A DNA stretch of 64,000 nt, from assembly GCF_050624435.1 (NCBI RefSeq), contig NW_027459443.1, forward strand, positions 5,001-69,000, in the 5' to 3' direction. Positions 23,331 to 36,838 of the stretch are shown here, piece by piece. The stretch is from Tenrec ecaudatus (taxonomy: Eukaryota > Chordata > Mammalia > Afrosoricida > Tenrecidae). The notes under the pieces were generated by a model. That model ran no database searches. It saw nothing but the letters and a program-made list of their open reading frames with translations, and was not told the origin of the DNA. The position numbers and the translations under genes were made by a program. Each line of letters begins with the position of its first letter. The stretch's first letter is position 1.

Positions 23331-24560
23331 GCTTTTTTTTTTTAATCTCCCCCCCTCCCCAATCTTCTCTTAGGAGCTAATACAGACATCATACCATTTC
23401 ATAGTTCAATCTCATTAAACAGCATTGTGGTATTGTGACCAAAATCCACTTCAGAGTCTTTTCTTCCTCCTTGATATCAGTTCCCCCTACTAATGCACCC
23501 CACCCACCACTTCCCCCACTGCACCCCCAGGAACCCTTATTCTAATTGTTGTTTCTCTAGCTTCATTTATCCTGTGTTTCATATACCAAAAAACATTGAA
23601 AAACACATAAAAAGCGCCAAGAAGGCTACCCACAATGACAAAATACAACAGATATAAAACCCAATATTAAAAAAAACCACAGAAAATATTAAAAACCAAA
23701 TCAAGGTCAAATGTATCAAGTGGCAAAGTTTTAACCAATCAGGTCAGGTTTATCATTTTAATCTACAACAGTCATCTCTCCAATATTCTCTGTCTGATAA
23801 CCAGCTTATTCTCATCTCTCAATTATGGTCAGAAGGAAATCACCAAAGGCTTATTTCCTATGTAGATCCTGCAAATATATTTTGGCCTTCTGATGTCATC
23901 CATTGCCTTCTACACACCAGAATCTCACAATATAAGCTCTGATAGTATTCCATCCTTAATATCTGGATTATATAATTTATAATCCTTAGGTCATAGATGT
24001 TGGTGTGCTTCTTCCATGTGGGCTTAGTTGACATATCACTTAAATTGCTGCTTATTTGAAAACAACCCTTTAAGAACCAGATGATGATAGCCTGGCACTA
24101 TCTAATTTCTTCCCTGCACTTCGCTATGCAACCGTATCTTCTGTGTTTCATTTGTGAAGGTGAGTAATGAGTAGGGCCATGTCATCAGAAATAATTGTTC
24201 TTAGCCTGGAGCTAAAATTAAGTGCGAGCCCCAAATCCATTCCCAGATCTATGTTTTTAATTTGCCTCTGGCTCACCTTAGAGATATCCTTGTTAGTTTA
24301 TGGTAGCAAATGATATCAATCTTCTCCATGGATCATAGGACCTTTTGTTTATAGTGTCATTAATTAAGCTATGGTACTAATTTTTTGAACACTAGTGAGA
24401 GAGGGAGATTAAATAAGGGTAGGCTAACTATATCTCAATATCTAGATTATTCATTTTTATAGAATAAATCCTTACCTGACTGGATGCTATTTACTTAAAG
24501 AAGTAGAGTTGGTTATCAGGCAAAACTTGCAATAATATTCACTGATAATGCCATTCAGGT
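23331..24560 (-). mobile_element. Older L1 3' UTR
   Basis: Starts with a T run at 23330-23342 (the element's poly-A in reverse). It continues with 'atagttcaatctcattaaac', 'gttgtttctctagcttcatt' and 'cttccatgtgggcttagttg'. It lies immediately next to the 5' end of the half-L1, in the same orientation. Confidence 0.7.
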
Positions 24561-24639
24561 CTGCCAGAATAAAACATATCTTAATACAGCAAGTAAGGCA
24601 TTAAAGTATTAAGTCAATGTTGGTCTACCTACTGAGCTA

Positions 24640-25360
24640 GGTGTTTATATAAATGCATGTATGTGATCATGAGGTGTCAATAGGATCAGGTATCAGGCAT
24701 CAAAGAACAAAATATCATATTGTGAATGAGGAGGAGGAGTGAGGAGGACCCAAAGCCCATATGTAGGCAACTGAACATCCCCTTACAGAATGGCCACAGG
24801 GAGGAGATGAGTCAGTCAGGGTGCAGTATAGCAATGATGAAACATGCAACTTTCCTCTAGTTCTTTAGGCTTCCCTCCCCCACCCCCATCATGATCCCTT
24901 GTACAAATCCAGCTAGACCAGAGGATGTACACTGGTACAGATAGAAACTGGAAACACTGGGAATCTAGGACAGATGAACTCCACAGGACCAATAATGAGA
25001 GTAGTGATACCAGGAGGGTAAGTGGAAGGTAGGGTAGAAAGGGGGAACTGATCTCAAGGTACATATAACCCCGTCCCTGGGGAGTGAACAACAGAAAAGT
25101 GGGTGGAAGAGACATTGGACAGTGTAACACATGACAAAATAATAATAATTTATAAATTATGAAGAGTTCTTGAGGGAGGATGGGTGGGGAGGGAGGGGAC
25201 AAAATAAGCTGACACCAAGGGCTCAAGTAGAAAGCAAATGCTTTGAGAATAATGATGGCAACAAATGTATAAATGTGCATGACACAATGGATGCATGACA
25301 CAATGGATTGTGATAAGAGTTGTACGAACCCCCAGTAAAATTATTTTTAAAAATTAAAAT
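24640..25360 (+). mobile_element. L1 3' UTR end
   Basis: Forward copy of the same 3' UTR found reversed at 58458-59130. Landmarks are 'ggtatcaggcatcaaagaac', 'gtgcagtatagcaatgatga', 'taataataatttataaatta' and 'ttgtgataagagttgtacga', with an A-rich tail. 5' truncated, no coding region. Confidence 0.88.
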
Positions 25361-25454
25361 AAATGCAAGTATTTGATTGTATGTGTGTAATAAAACACAT
25401 AGACACAAGTATGGATATTTCTTATATATAACCCAATAACTCATTATTAAGATT

Positions 25455-26368
25455 TGGGGTTTTCAGGGACAAGGGAATAACACATGATCTAAAATCGATG
25501 GTAAGGAGGCTGTAGAATGCCTGGTGGGTTGATCAAGTGCAATGTAGTCAAGAAGAATTACTGAAAGCCAAATGAAGGTCAAACATGATAGTGGGACAAG
25601 AGGAAAGTAAAAGGAAATAGAGGAAATAACTGAGGCAAAAGATATTTTAGATGCATAAATACAGGCATGTACATGTGTAAATATATTTATATATAACAAT
25701 AGGGACATAGATCTATGTGCATATATTTATATGTTAAATAATAAGGTAGCAGACGGACATTACTCAACATGGCTCAAGTCCTCCCTCAATGCAAGAACAC
25801 TTTGTTCTAATAACCTGGCATTCTGTGATGCTCAGCATCCCGACAACAATCGCTGAAGACAAAATGGGTGCATATGCTAATGTGGTGAAGAAAGCTGATG
25901 GTGCCCAGCTATTAAAATATATTAGTGCCTAGAGTCTTAAAGACTTGAAGATAAAAAAGCGGCCATCTAGCTGGGAAGCGAAAAAAGTCCACATGGAAGA
26001 AGCACACCAGCCTGTGTGATCATGAGATGTAGACAGTATCAGGTATCCAGCATCAGAAAGGCCCAAACAAACAATCATATTGATTCAAACACTGGGGTAG
26101 GGATGGGAGACCCAAAGCCCATCTGTAGACAATTGGACATTCCCTCACCATAGATTCACAAGGAAGGAACAAGCCAGCAAGGGTGCAGTATAGCACTGAT
26201 AAAACATGCAACATTCCTGTAGTTCTTTAATGCTTCCCTCCCCCAGCCCCACTATCATGACCCCAGTTCTACCTACAAATCTGGCTAGAACAATAATGAG
26301 AGTAGCGATACCAGGAGGGTTGGGGACAGTAGAGGGAGAAAGGGGGAACTGATCCAAATGATCAATGT

Positions 26369-26421
<53 letters not shown>

Positions 26422-26702
26422 AGGGTGAGGAACAACAGAAATTAGTGGAGGGAGACAGCAGACAGTGTAAGATATGAAAATAGCAATAATTTATCATTTG
26501 TCAAGGGTTTATGAGGATAGGAGGGTGGAAGAGGGAGGGGGGAAAAAAAGGAGGATCTGATACCGAGGGCTCAAGTAGAAAGAAACTGTTTTCAAAAGGA
26601 TGAAGACAACATATGTGCTAAAATGTGCTTGAACTAATGGTTGTATGGATTGTTGCAAGAGTTGTAAAAGCCCCCAATAGAATGATAAATAAATTTTAGA
26701 TT
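25455..26702 (+). mobile_element. L1 3' UTR, longer copy
   Basis: Forward orientation. It starts at 'cagggacaagggaataacac' and covers the middle and terminal 3' UTR, including 'ccacatggaagaagcacacc' and 'gtgcagtatagcactgataa'. It ends at 'attgttgcaagagttgtaaaa' and the following A-rich tail. It contains a long (AC)n run at 26369-26418. Confidence 0.88.
26369..26418. repeat. (AC)n microsatellite, about 25 units
   Basis: Perfect AC run inside the L1 3' UTR, where the parent sequence has 'catataaccccctacctgggg' in other copies. Confidence 0.97.
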
Positions 26703-26859
26703 TGAAGGATTAAAGCCATAGTCTTTTGGGACATCTCATTCATTCAGTATAATTTAGTTTATGAAGTTATGTTCTACTTTTTAGTTTGTTGAATTTTTTC
26801 TGGAGTTTCAAAAGCTTATGACTGGTCACCTAAGGTACAACTTAAAGTTCTACTTAAAG

Positions 26860-27325
26860 TGAACCAAAGAGTAAGATGGAAACTAAAGACCCGAAGAAGA
26901 ATCCAATCCAAAAATCACATCCACATTTACCTGAGACCAGAACTAGATGGCTACCATTACCTAATTAGTTCCATTGTAGATGGCTCCTGATAATAAAACC
27001 ATAAATTCCTATTATATAAAAACAATAAAAGATAGATCTGATCTGGAAGACTTAACATTATTGATATGAAATAATCTTTAAACCTTGAACCAAAACTCAC
27101 CCTGAAGTCTCTTTATAGCTAAATAACACATTAGCCCCCAAACTAATAAATACCACCCATAAGTACTGTGTCTTTTTAAAGAGATCACCCATATGTGACC
27201 CTGATAGACATTGAAGCCAGATTTAAATGAGGATGTGGAACAAGGGATACCATTGCTGATGTCAGTGGATCTTGGCTGAAAGCAGAGTACACCAGAGGTT
27301 GCTTGTGTTTTATTCACTAGGCTAA
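26860..27325 (+). repeat. Interspersed repeat of uncertain class
   Basis: Contains 'ttccattgtagatggctcctgataataaaacc' region and 'aaaccttgaaccaaaactcaccctgaagtc' region, which I recall as recurrent in afrotherian genomes. It directly precedes the RTE copy in the same orientation and may belong to its 5' side. Confidence 0.4.
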
Positions 27326-27339
27326 ACTATCTCATGTGT

Positions 27340-28779
<1,440 letters not shown>

Positions 28780-29500
28780 TGAAAACTCTCACCCTCTTTT
28801 AGACTATGATTCAGACATATCAATTTCTCATTAAAACTCTTGACTGGCTTCAAAACTCCTGTCAAAGAATATATCTCAGACCCCCCCCCCATTGTGATAA
28901 ACTCTCACCACTGTAGGGCAGTTGTGCCAGGCACTCTTAGACACAGTCACTCAAGATCACCGTTCCCTGCCTGCCAGGCTGATTGTACTACGGCCAAGTA
29001 AGGCCTCTTTAGAACCTGTCTGTAGTCTCATCAGATGGGAATAGAGGTGGAGTGTTATATTGCAGTCCTCACTCTTCATTAAAGCGCTCTTGGCCTAGCT
29101 GCTGTTATCCTGTGACCCACTGGAGCCAGGCTGGTTTTTGTGGGTACATCTTCCACCAACATACTGCAAGTTCCCAGCCACAGCAGATAGGAAATAAGTT
29201 ATTTATGGAGTTCAGGCAGTTTGAATGACTCAGCTACTGATTATGGAACTAAAACAGACATGGTAGTATAGATTTCCCTTGAGACTGATAAGGAAAAATA
29301 TTTTGGAAATACAGCCAGTTGGGACCTAGACAATTTTGAATGTGGATGAAGATGAGCAAGCTGCCCTTGTTGAATGCTTGATCCAAAAGTTTGGAGAAGC
29401 AGGAGGCCCAATGGTGACATCTGGGTTGAGCTGCCTGTTTGTGGAACCTCTGCATCAAGCAAAACATGTGTTCTGATCCAGGTGTATGACTTTTGTTTAG

Positions 29501-29659
<159 letters not shown>

Positions 29660-29804
29660 TAGGACAAATAAATTATGAACCACATTAAGTATTATCTTTC
29701 TGATGACTGCAACCATAACCGTCAGCATCTTTCACAAACCTGTCCTCTCTGAGTCACCTGACTGTTGTCCAGGGGTTCAAGAGGGATAAGAAACAGAGAT
29801 ATGT

Positions 29805-29955
29805 GTTTGAGATTCTGGGGTCACACAGACCTCCATAACTGTATGTCCCTGGATGGCATGCTCATCTCTGAGCCTCATGCTCCTCATCTATAAAATGGGG
29901 CAATTGTGATGCCTGCCTCCCAGGTGTTGTTCTATAAGACCAAGTAGTGTCTGAC
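29805..29955 (+). mobile_element. MIR SINE
   Basis: Contains 'ctgagcctcatgctcctcatctataaaatgggg' region, the conserved core of MIR, followed by 'gatgcctgcctcccagg' and 'gttgttctataagacc'. An ancient SINE shared across mammals. Confidence 0.85.
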
Positions 29956-31059
29956 ATGACAGCTTCAGCCATTCTTAATTGTGGGATAGAGAACATTTCA
30001 GTAGGGAAATCCCTTTTCCCTCATACCATGATGCAGCAGGAGAGCAATGTCAAAGAGCATTCTGCAACATCTCCCTCGGGCAGCCCTTTTGATTTAGGTC
30101 CTGAGTCTGGATTCCTCCCTCCTATCCCTGGGTTTTATGTCTTGCAGAAGTACCAGATCTCCGTGCAGCTTTAAACAGAACAGATTTAGGCAGTTTCCTT
30201 AAATCATAGCATTGCTCAGTGACTGCTGGGTTAGCACTTTCCGAACAGAAGAAATTCCTTCTCCCACCACAGAGCAGACTGCTCTAAGGAATTCTTGCTT
30301 TCTGCACAAGGATGTGGCTGACTCCCATGTTGTGTGGGAGGCAGAGTAAAACCAGTGTGATATTCTTCACCACTGAGTAGGTACTTCTGAGAGCATAAGT
30401 TTTTCATTCTAAAATCAACAAGAATGCAGGAAGAAGATATTCAAGAGCATTAAGGAGAGATTTCAGGCCATATAAGGTAAAAAAAAATCAGAGTATGGCC
30501 CTTATATGTCACTGATTGGGTTAATTGGCAGATATGACTTCCTTGAAGCAGAAGCAGCCCCATGTTCCCTTTGTATTCATCTGAAGTATAGACTAATGTG
30601 GACACTGAACTAGGGATGGATGTGCGCATAGTTGGCATTAAAGAATCAAGATAGTGGCTATAGAGCTGTACCGCTTCTTGTGCCATGCACACCTTCCTGA
30701 ACAGATGCTCTCTGGCCAGAGGTGTGAGTTTGTAAGGAGGAATCTTGGGGAAATGACCTAGGCAGGCAGGTATGTCTTCCAGGAGACACCCACATCAAGT
30801 GAAGTGTGATCCCTGTTTGTGGATTAAGATTTGAACATGGAAATGGGTTTCTCTTCTTTGTCAAGGATTTTCTCCAGGGTAAGTTGCACTGAGGCTAAGA
30901 ACTAGGGAAGATACAGAAACAAGGGTAACTCATGTCCAAATGTGGAGACCTAGGTGTTGCTGGAAGCTAGTGTAGGATAAGGATCTCAAAGTGGCACCCC
31001 TGAGCCTGCAAGGGCAAGATCCCTAAGAGTTCTGTAACCTCGAATACCACTGAAGTATG
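29956..31059. other. NINL intron, unclassified
   Basis: About 1.1 kb without a recognised repeat or exon. Confidence 0.4.
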
Positions 31060-31064
31060 GGTCC

Positions 31065-31557
31065 TATGGTAGTTACACAATCTGGTGTCAACTTGTGGAG
31101 GGGTAGAGTCTAGCCTATCAATCAGGTCATAGCTTGATGACCTCATTTGGACCCACCACAAAGATAAATAGCTCACTGGAGGCCAGATAGACACAGTCTC
31201 TGCATCGTCTTCCTTCGGACAAGTCACATGGAGCTAGGCTGATGAAAGCCAGAGCCTTAGAGCTGGAGGAGCCACGTGGAGACCCACACCAGCACTGAGA
31301 TGCTTAGACTGCCACTGGATCCACAAGATATTTTACTCTCTGATCTTCCTGCATTCAGTATCATTGCATATGTTTTGTGAGTTTGAAGAGGACTTTATAG
31401 ATTGATGTCAGACATATGTGCTAATATCAGACTTAGGGACTTGATTTGAACTAGGGTGGGATGTTTTTGTGATATTCAACTGCTCTTGTATATAGAGCTC
31501 TTTCTACACACAGATGGGTGTCTATGAATTTGTTTCTCTAGTCTACTCAGACTAACA
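31065..31557 (+). mobile_element. 5' LTR of the MaLR-like element
   Basis: Begins 'tatggtagttacacaatctg' (family TG mutated to TA) and ends 'ctactcagactaaca'. Shared blocks with the 3' LTR include 'ggccagatagacacag', 'gccactggatccacaaga' and 'tctatgaatttgtttctcta'. Confidence 0.85.
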
Positions 31558-31889
31558 CATTATGGTCCCTTGGGAGTGGAGTACTAGATAAAAGAATCAT
31601 AAAGATGGAGAGTGGATGTTTGTTTGATCTCTGCTTCATGATAGTGCTTCTTTGGCTAGCCAGAAGTCAGATATGGCCATGCAGTTTACTGGATAGTTTT
31701 CTGGAAAGAACATGGGAAGTTAAAGTTTGGATTCTCTTCATTGGTTGTAGTCTTTGGTTATTCTTGTGTGAAATGGTGAAAATGTGATTAATGTATATTT
31801 TGAGCTCAGGGGACAAAATCACCCCTTGAATTTCTCAGAGTTGCTTAGTGAAAATGGCTGACAGAAGGTCAAAATGGCTGAGAGAAAGC

Positions 31890-33720
31890 TGGCTGGAGGG
31901 GCAGGGAGCACTTCAGGCAAGACGGCAACTGAGTAACACATAGCAGAGGGACTCTGCAGAAATTAGCGCAGGAGAGTCACTAAGGGGGATGTTGTGCACT
32001 GCCTGGTTGCAGGAGGAGCGTCATAAAGATAAACAGGCAAATATCCACTCGGTTTTGAGGAGCTGGGGGCTTTGTCTTACCACAGTGAAGGCTGGCTAAG
32101 GTCTAACCTTAGCCCCACCACTGTCTCAGCCAGAGACGGGATCATCTGGAGCTGGCACAAAGGCTTTATCTTAACACAGCCACACTTCAACTCCGAATTG
32201 TGGAAGGGTTTAAACCCCTCCAGCCCCAGGGTCAGGGATGGGGTTAAGCTATATTGTTACTTTTGTTTCTCACTCTTCCTTCTTTCCCACTACAGTTTCA
32301 ACAGGCTCTTCTTTTTTTCCCTCTCTCTTTCTCTTCCTTTTAATCTCACACACCACTGCCAACCTCCAGGCATCTCCTCTTATCCTAGGGCTTTCACTCA
32401 ACAAAGAGGCTAGAGATCTTAATATTACAATTAGACAATTTGACCTGATAGATGTGCACAAAGCTATTCACCCAAATACAAAAGAATTTACATTCTTTTC
32501 AAGCCCACATGACACATATTCAAAGATAGAGGTGCTGGGGCATTAGATGAATCTGCATAAGTTTAAGCACATTGATATATGTACCTCTCTCTCTGACCAC
32601 TGTGCCATAAGACTGGAAAACCAACAAAAGGAAGATGAAGAAAACAAGGACAAACAATTGGAAGATGATAACTCTCTTGCAAAAGGAGTGTGTGCTGGCC
32701 CAGATCAGAGATGAAATTAGGGAATTTCTGGAAATCAACAAGAATGAGCACATGATGTACCAAAACTTATGGGACACAGCAAAGGCAGTTATCAGAGGAA
32801 GTCTCATAGCAATACATGAACACATGAAAGAGGAAGAGAGACTTATGATTGATATGCTGGCACAAAATTTACAGCAACTAAAGCTGAGTCAACAGGACAA
32901 ACCTATTAATAGATTAAGAAAATAAATAATAAAAATCATGGCTGAGATTCAGAAGAGGGAAAATAAGAAAACTATGGTAAAATTAGTGCTGCTAAAAGTT
33001 GTTTCTTTGAACAGATAAATAATTGACAGGTTTTTCTTTTCTAATTTGTCATTTGTTTTTTTGTTGTTGTTTTCTTTTGTTGCTTTGTTTTGGTCCGTCA
33101 TGTTTTTGGTGCATATTATTATCTCTGTAGGTCTATCTAGATAAGATAGGCAGGATAAACCATCTGGAAGACAAAACGGGACTGACAGTATTGCAGGGAC
33201 ATGGGTGAGGGACAGGTGGGGGAAAGGACATGTGTGTTAAAAGCCCAGGGACAAGTGAACAACAAGTGATCCAAAAATGATAGCAACGAATATGTAGGAG
33301 GCCTGGTAGGGCTTGATCAAGGGCAATGTAACCAAGAGGAATTACTGAAACCCAAATGAAGACTGAACATGATAGTGGGACAAGAGGGAAGGCAGAAATG
33401 ATCACAATGATCTGCATATAACCCCCTACCTGGGGAACGTACAATAGACATGTGGGGGATGGGAGACATTGAACAGTGTAAGATATGAGAAAATAATAAT
33501 AATTTATAAATAATACTTTATAAATTATCGTGAAGGCAGGAGTGTGGGGGAGGAAGGGAGAAAATGCTTAGCTGATACCAAGGGTTCAAGTAGAAAGAAA
33601 ATATCTTGAGAATGATGATGATGGCAACAAATGTACAAATGTGCCCGACACAATGGATGTATGAATGGATTGTGATAAGAGTTGTATGAGCCCCAATGAA
33701 ATTATTTTAAAAAATAAAAA
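31890..33720 (+). mobile_element. Internally deleted L1 (5' UTR, part of endonuclease, 3' UTR)
   Basis: Starts near 'caagacggcaactgagtaac', the L1 5' end seen reversed at 23300 and 50960. The 5' UTR runs to about 32402. It then jumps into the ORF2 endonuclease region: FDLIDVHKAIHPNTKEFTFF and, one frame over, NLWDTAKAVIRGSLIAIHEH. At about 33015 it jumps again to the middle of the 3' UTR (T/G-rich stretch, then 'aagataggcaggataaacca'). It ends at 'gattgtgataagagttgtat' with an A-rich tail. ORF1, the reverse transcriptase and part of the 3' UTR are missing, yet both true ends are present. Confidence 0.8.
32403..33013 (+). pseudogene. L1 ORF2 endonuclease C-terminal remnant
   Basis: Two frames together cover the end of the L1 endonuclease and the following linker. 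The first has TKEFTFFSSPHDTYSKIEVLGH and then a stop. The second (32635-32925) has TLLQKECVLAQIRDEIREF and a lysine/glutamate-rich helix. At least one frameshift separates them. The reverse transcriptase that should follow is deleted. Confidence 0.8.
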
Positions 33721-34998
33721 TAAATAATGAACCCTGGCTCTGGCTTGATGCTGTCAGAGGCCTAATGCCGTATTTTCTATCAATAGAAGCGTTTAGATAA
33801 TGAGTAAGATAACTAAATAAGCATCGAATTTGACTGTTTTACGAATAGAGCTTAGGATCTGATGCTACTCTGTTTATACTGATTTTTTTTCTGTTTATTA
33901 TTATTGATATATGATTGATAGAAATGATTATTGGGAAATTTGAAAATAGAGAGCTTGTAAGCCCACTTGTTTCTCGTCATTAAAACTGGATTGTTAGATG
34001 GGTTTAGGACACACCCGCAAAGAAGGCTTTGAAAAAATAAGCTCTGAAAAGAAAAGTGTCTTCAGTGTTGAGGACATTTAAGGGTGAAGAGACTTGCCAA
34101 GGGCTGTTGACAGATTGACAGGGGGAAAAAAGGGAACTCTTTGGATATTTAAATTTTGAACTCGTGGTTTTGTCAGAAGCTGGGAAAAAATCTGGAACCA
34201 TGAAGAAAACTACTCTCTGGGGCTGAATATTACAGGGAGCCTGTGGGCAGGCTGAACTGCTTGCTAGGCGACCACCCAGATCCACTTGTTGAGTGGAAGT
34301 GGGCGAAATGCAGCAATAAAGAGACAGATTGAGTCTGGCCACTGACACTCATGGACCTTGTTTCAGGAACGTGAAGAGAAAACGAGGGTGGGTTGACTGG
34401 TCTGAAATTCATGATCTAGCGCAAGGGGGCTAGGCTTGTTGAAAATTTGTGACAGTGCCCATGGTCTAGAAGCGAGGTGACCAATGGGCACCATGTGGAC
34501 GCTGAGTGAAGCAGCCCACATTGAGTTGACCAGAATCCGACCAGATGAAGAGATGTTTGAGCCTGTGAAGTAGAGATATTGCTGCAGACTTCATGGATAG
34601 CCTGTTCTGATTTGACTTTACTATGGATGGGGAGTTCACAAGGTTCTAACTGGGATGAAGGTTCCTCAGAACACGGCTGATGTAAGTGGGCAGTATAGAA
34701 ATTTTATACCTAAAATGGAGATGATAAAGGCATGAAGTGGTTGGCTACAAACTTTCATAGGTGCTGGAATATGTACATAGGATTATAGGTTTAAGTGTGT
34801 GTTCCTTAACTGCGATGCTTAGGCATAGAATATTGTTTTGTCACTTATATAATATGTTTAAATGAGGATGGCACATACTGAATGGTACACTTATTAGTTT
34901 TATCTTGTTAGTTACAGATATGATTTTATTATTTTTTTGTTAAGAGTTATGTATGGGTAAAAAGTTGTGTAAAAGTGTCAACTTGACAAAGGTTGGTC
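33721..34998 (+). mobile_element. Internal region of the MaLR-like element, 3' part
   Basis: Lies between the nested L1 and the 3' LTR. It has no intact frame and no recognisable protease or polymerase, as expected for non-autonomous MaLRs. Assigned by position between the two LTRs; the sequence itself is hard to classify. Confidence 0.45.
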
Positions 34999-35507
34999 TG
35001 TGGTAGTTACATATTCTGGTGTCAACTTGTTGAGGGGTGTTGTCTAGCATGTCAATCAGGTCACAGCTTGATAACCTCATTTAGGCGTGCCACTGAGATA
35101 AATAGCTTACTGGAGGCCAGATAGATACAGAGGCCAGATAGATACAGATAGGTGCTTCATCCTCCTCCGGACAAGCCACATGAAGCTAGACTGATGGCAG
35201 ATAGAGCCATGGAGCCACATGGAGACTCATGCCAGCCCTGAGATGTTTATAATGCCACTGGATCCACAAGACTTTCCATCCACTGGCCTGTGATCTTCCT
35301 GCATTTGGCATATTGCATGTGTTTCGTGAGTCTGAGGAGGATTTTATAGATTGGGATTGGACATATGTGCTAATATTGGATTTATGGACTTAATCTGGAC
35401 TTGGGGTGAAATTTTTTCTCAATATTCAATTGCTCTTGTGTATAAAGCTTTCTCTTAACACCTATGAGTGTCTATGAATTTGTTTTTCTAATCTACCCAG
35501 ACTAACA
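34999..35507 (+). mobile_element. 3' LTR of the MaLR-like element
   Basis: Begins 'tgtggtagttacatattctg' and ends 'ctacccagactaaca'. It holds a small internal duplication ('gaggccagatagatacag' twice, about 35114-35148) that the 5' LTR lacks. Confidence 0.87.
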
Positions 35508-35717
35508 GGTCTTTCAGCACAGCAACTTGACCCATTATCCTGCTGTCATAGCCATCTACTCTTCCTGTCACGTGTATTTCTACATACAGCACACACTTGT
35601 ACACATATCCACACAGTTTGGACCCATCCACTGTATACATGTACACCCACTATATATACACACCTGATACATGTAGTCAATGCTACATGTATACACCCAA
35701 ACTATAGATGCGTCTGT

Positions 35718-35727
<10 letters not shown>

Positions 35728-35748
<21 letters not shown>

Positions 35749-35770
35749 TTAACTATACACACACACACTA
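35728..35770. repeat. (CA)n microsatellite
   Basis: Two CA runs separated by 'ttaactata', in a wider region rich in tacac words (35580-35780). Confidence 0.9.
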
Positions 35771-35782
35771 TATATGCACATG

Positions 35783-36838
35783 ATACAAGGTGGTACCCTC
35801 CCAGAACTGGAATTGTGCTGGGCAGAGTAGACCTTTCATAATATGACTTTTTCTCCCTCTTTGAGAGCTCCGAGTTGCAGCGCCACCTGAGAAGGTTCTC
35901 TCTGGTCACAGTGAATTTTTTGTAAAAGCGGTTTCACTGGAACCTTGTTTTTCATGATGGCGAATTTAAGAGAACAGCATGCAGCTATGAAACTTTGTTT
36001 CCTCCTCAGGAAAAATGCCAAAGCAACTGTTGTGATGTTGAATACAGTTTAGAAAGACAGTGCTATGGGAAAAACTCTAAGTGTATGAGTAGTTTTCTCA
36101 TTTCAAAAGAGGTGAAATGTTGATTGATGGCAAACCTCATTCTGGACGTCCATCATCTTATCGAACAGATAAAAATGTCGATTTGTAGTGCATTTGGAAT
36201 TCGTTCCACCAGGTTAGACTGTTAGTCAAGCTTTCTATTAGAGGATCTGAAAAGATTTCATAACAGTGTGCGGCAAAAACAGGCCTGATTTATGGCAGAC
36301 AGGGGACTGGTTTTGCCACCATGATAATGCACCTGCTCACACAGCCATCTCAGTGTGCCAGGTTCTGGCAAAAAGCAGAATGTCTCTCTTGCCCCATGCA
36401 CCTTACTCACCTGACCTTGCATTGTGTGACTTTTTTTTGTTTCCTCGAAGAAGAGGGACATGGAAGGATAACTATTTGAGGACATAGAAGAGTGAAGAAA
36501 AACACTAGGGAGGTGCTGTCAGCCATCCAAACAGATGAGTTTGAAAAATGTTTCCAAGAATTAAATTGCAGATTTTACAAATGTATCAAGTGTAATTGAG
36601 AGTACTTTGTAGGTGACAAGTTTGTTTTGTAAAAGAATTTAAATGCATGCCCCATGGTTGCTGGGCACTGTTGGGCAGGTACAGCTTTCCAGCGATGGCA
36701 ATGGGCCAGAGCGATCCTGGGATGCATGCATGGGGCTGTTCCTTTTCAGCAGCCTCCATAGCCCGGTCACTGGTACATGGAAAAAAATTAAATACATAGC
36801 TTTGAAAAAAATTCCAGGGTTTTTTTGGGGGGATACCA
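35783..36838 (+). mobile_element. mariner DNA transposon, second copy
   Basis: Ends are inverted: 'caaggtggtaccctccc' on the left and 'ggggggataccacc' on the right, with TA just outside. The transposase start is near 35957 (ATGGCGAATTTAAGAGAACA, giving MANLREQ). The catalytic region at 36290-36440 reads DWFCHHDNAPAHT and YSPDLALCDFFLF, which supply two acidic residues of the DD34D triad. Stops and shifts break the frame. A 130-base insert interrupts it near the 3' end (36650-36780). Confidence 0.92.
36650..36780. other. 130-base insertion inside the mariner copy
   Basis: Absent from the other mariner copy. It is flanked by near-duplicates of mariner sequence ('aaaagaatttaaatgcat' left, 'aaaaaaattaaatacat' right). 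G+C-rich relative to its surroundings, with no poly-A. Source unknown. Confidence 0.6.

Larger units (their letters stand above)
31065..35507 (+). mobile_element. MaLR-like LTR retrotransposon with two LTRs and a nested L1
   Basis: Two related LTRs in the same orientation (31065-31557 and 34999-35507) enclose 3.4 kb. Just after the 5' LTR is 'tggtcccttgggagtggagt', which resembles the primer-site and leader start of MLT1/THE1-type internal regions. The flanks are ggtcc (31060-31064) and ggtct (35508-35512), a 4-of-5 target duplication. An L1 (about 31890-33720) lies inside; removing it leaves about 1.6 kb of internal sequence with no intact frame. This would be one ancient insertion rather than two solo LTRs. 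Confidence 0.7.

Noticed and set aside
24816-25301. 161-codon minus-strand open frame
   Set aside because: Antisense to a non-coding L1 3' UTR; similar frames appear in other copies only because the DNA is homologous.
32270-32546. Second + strand open frame over the L1 5' UTR and endonuclease
   Set aside because: Its 5' part is out of the shared 5' UTR frame, and its 3' part is the endonuclease remnant already described.
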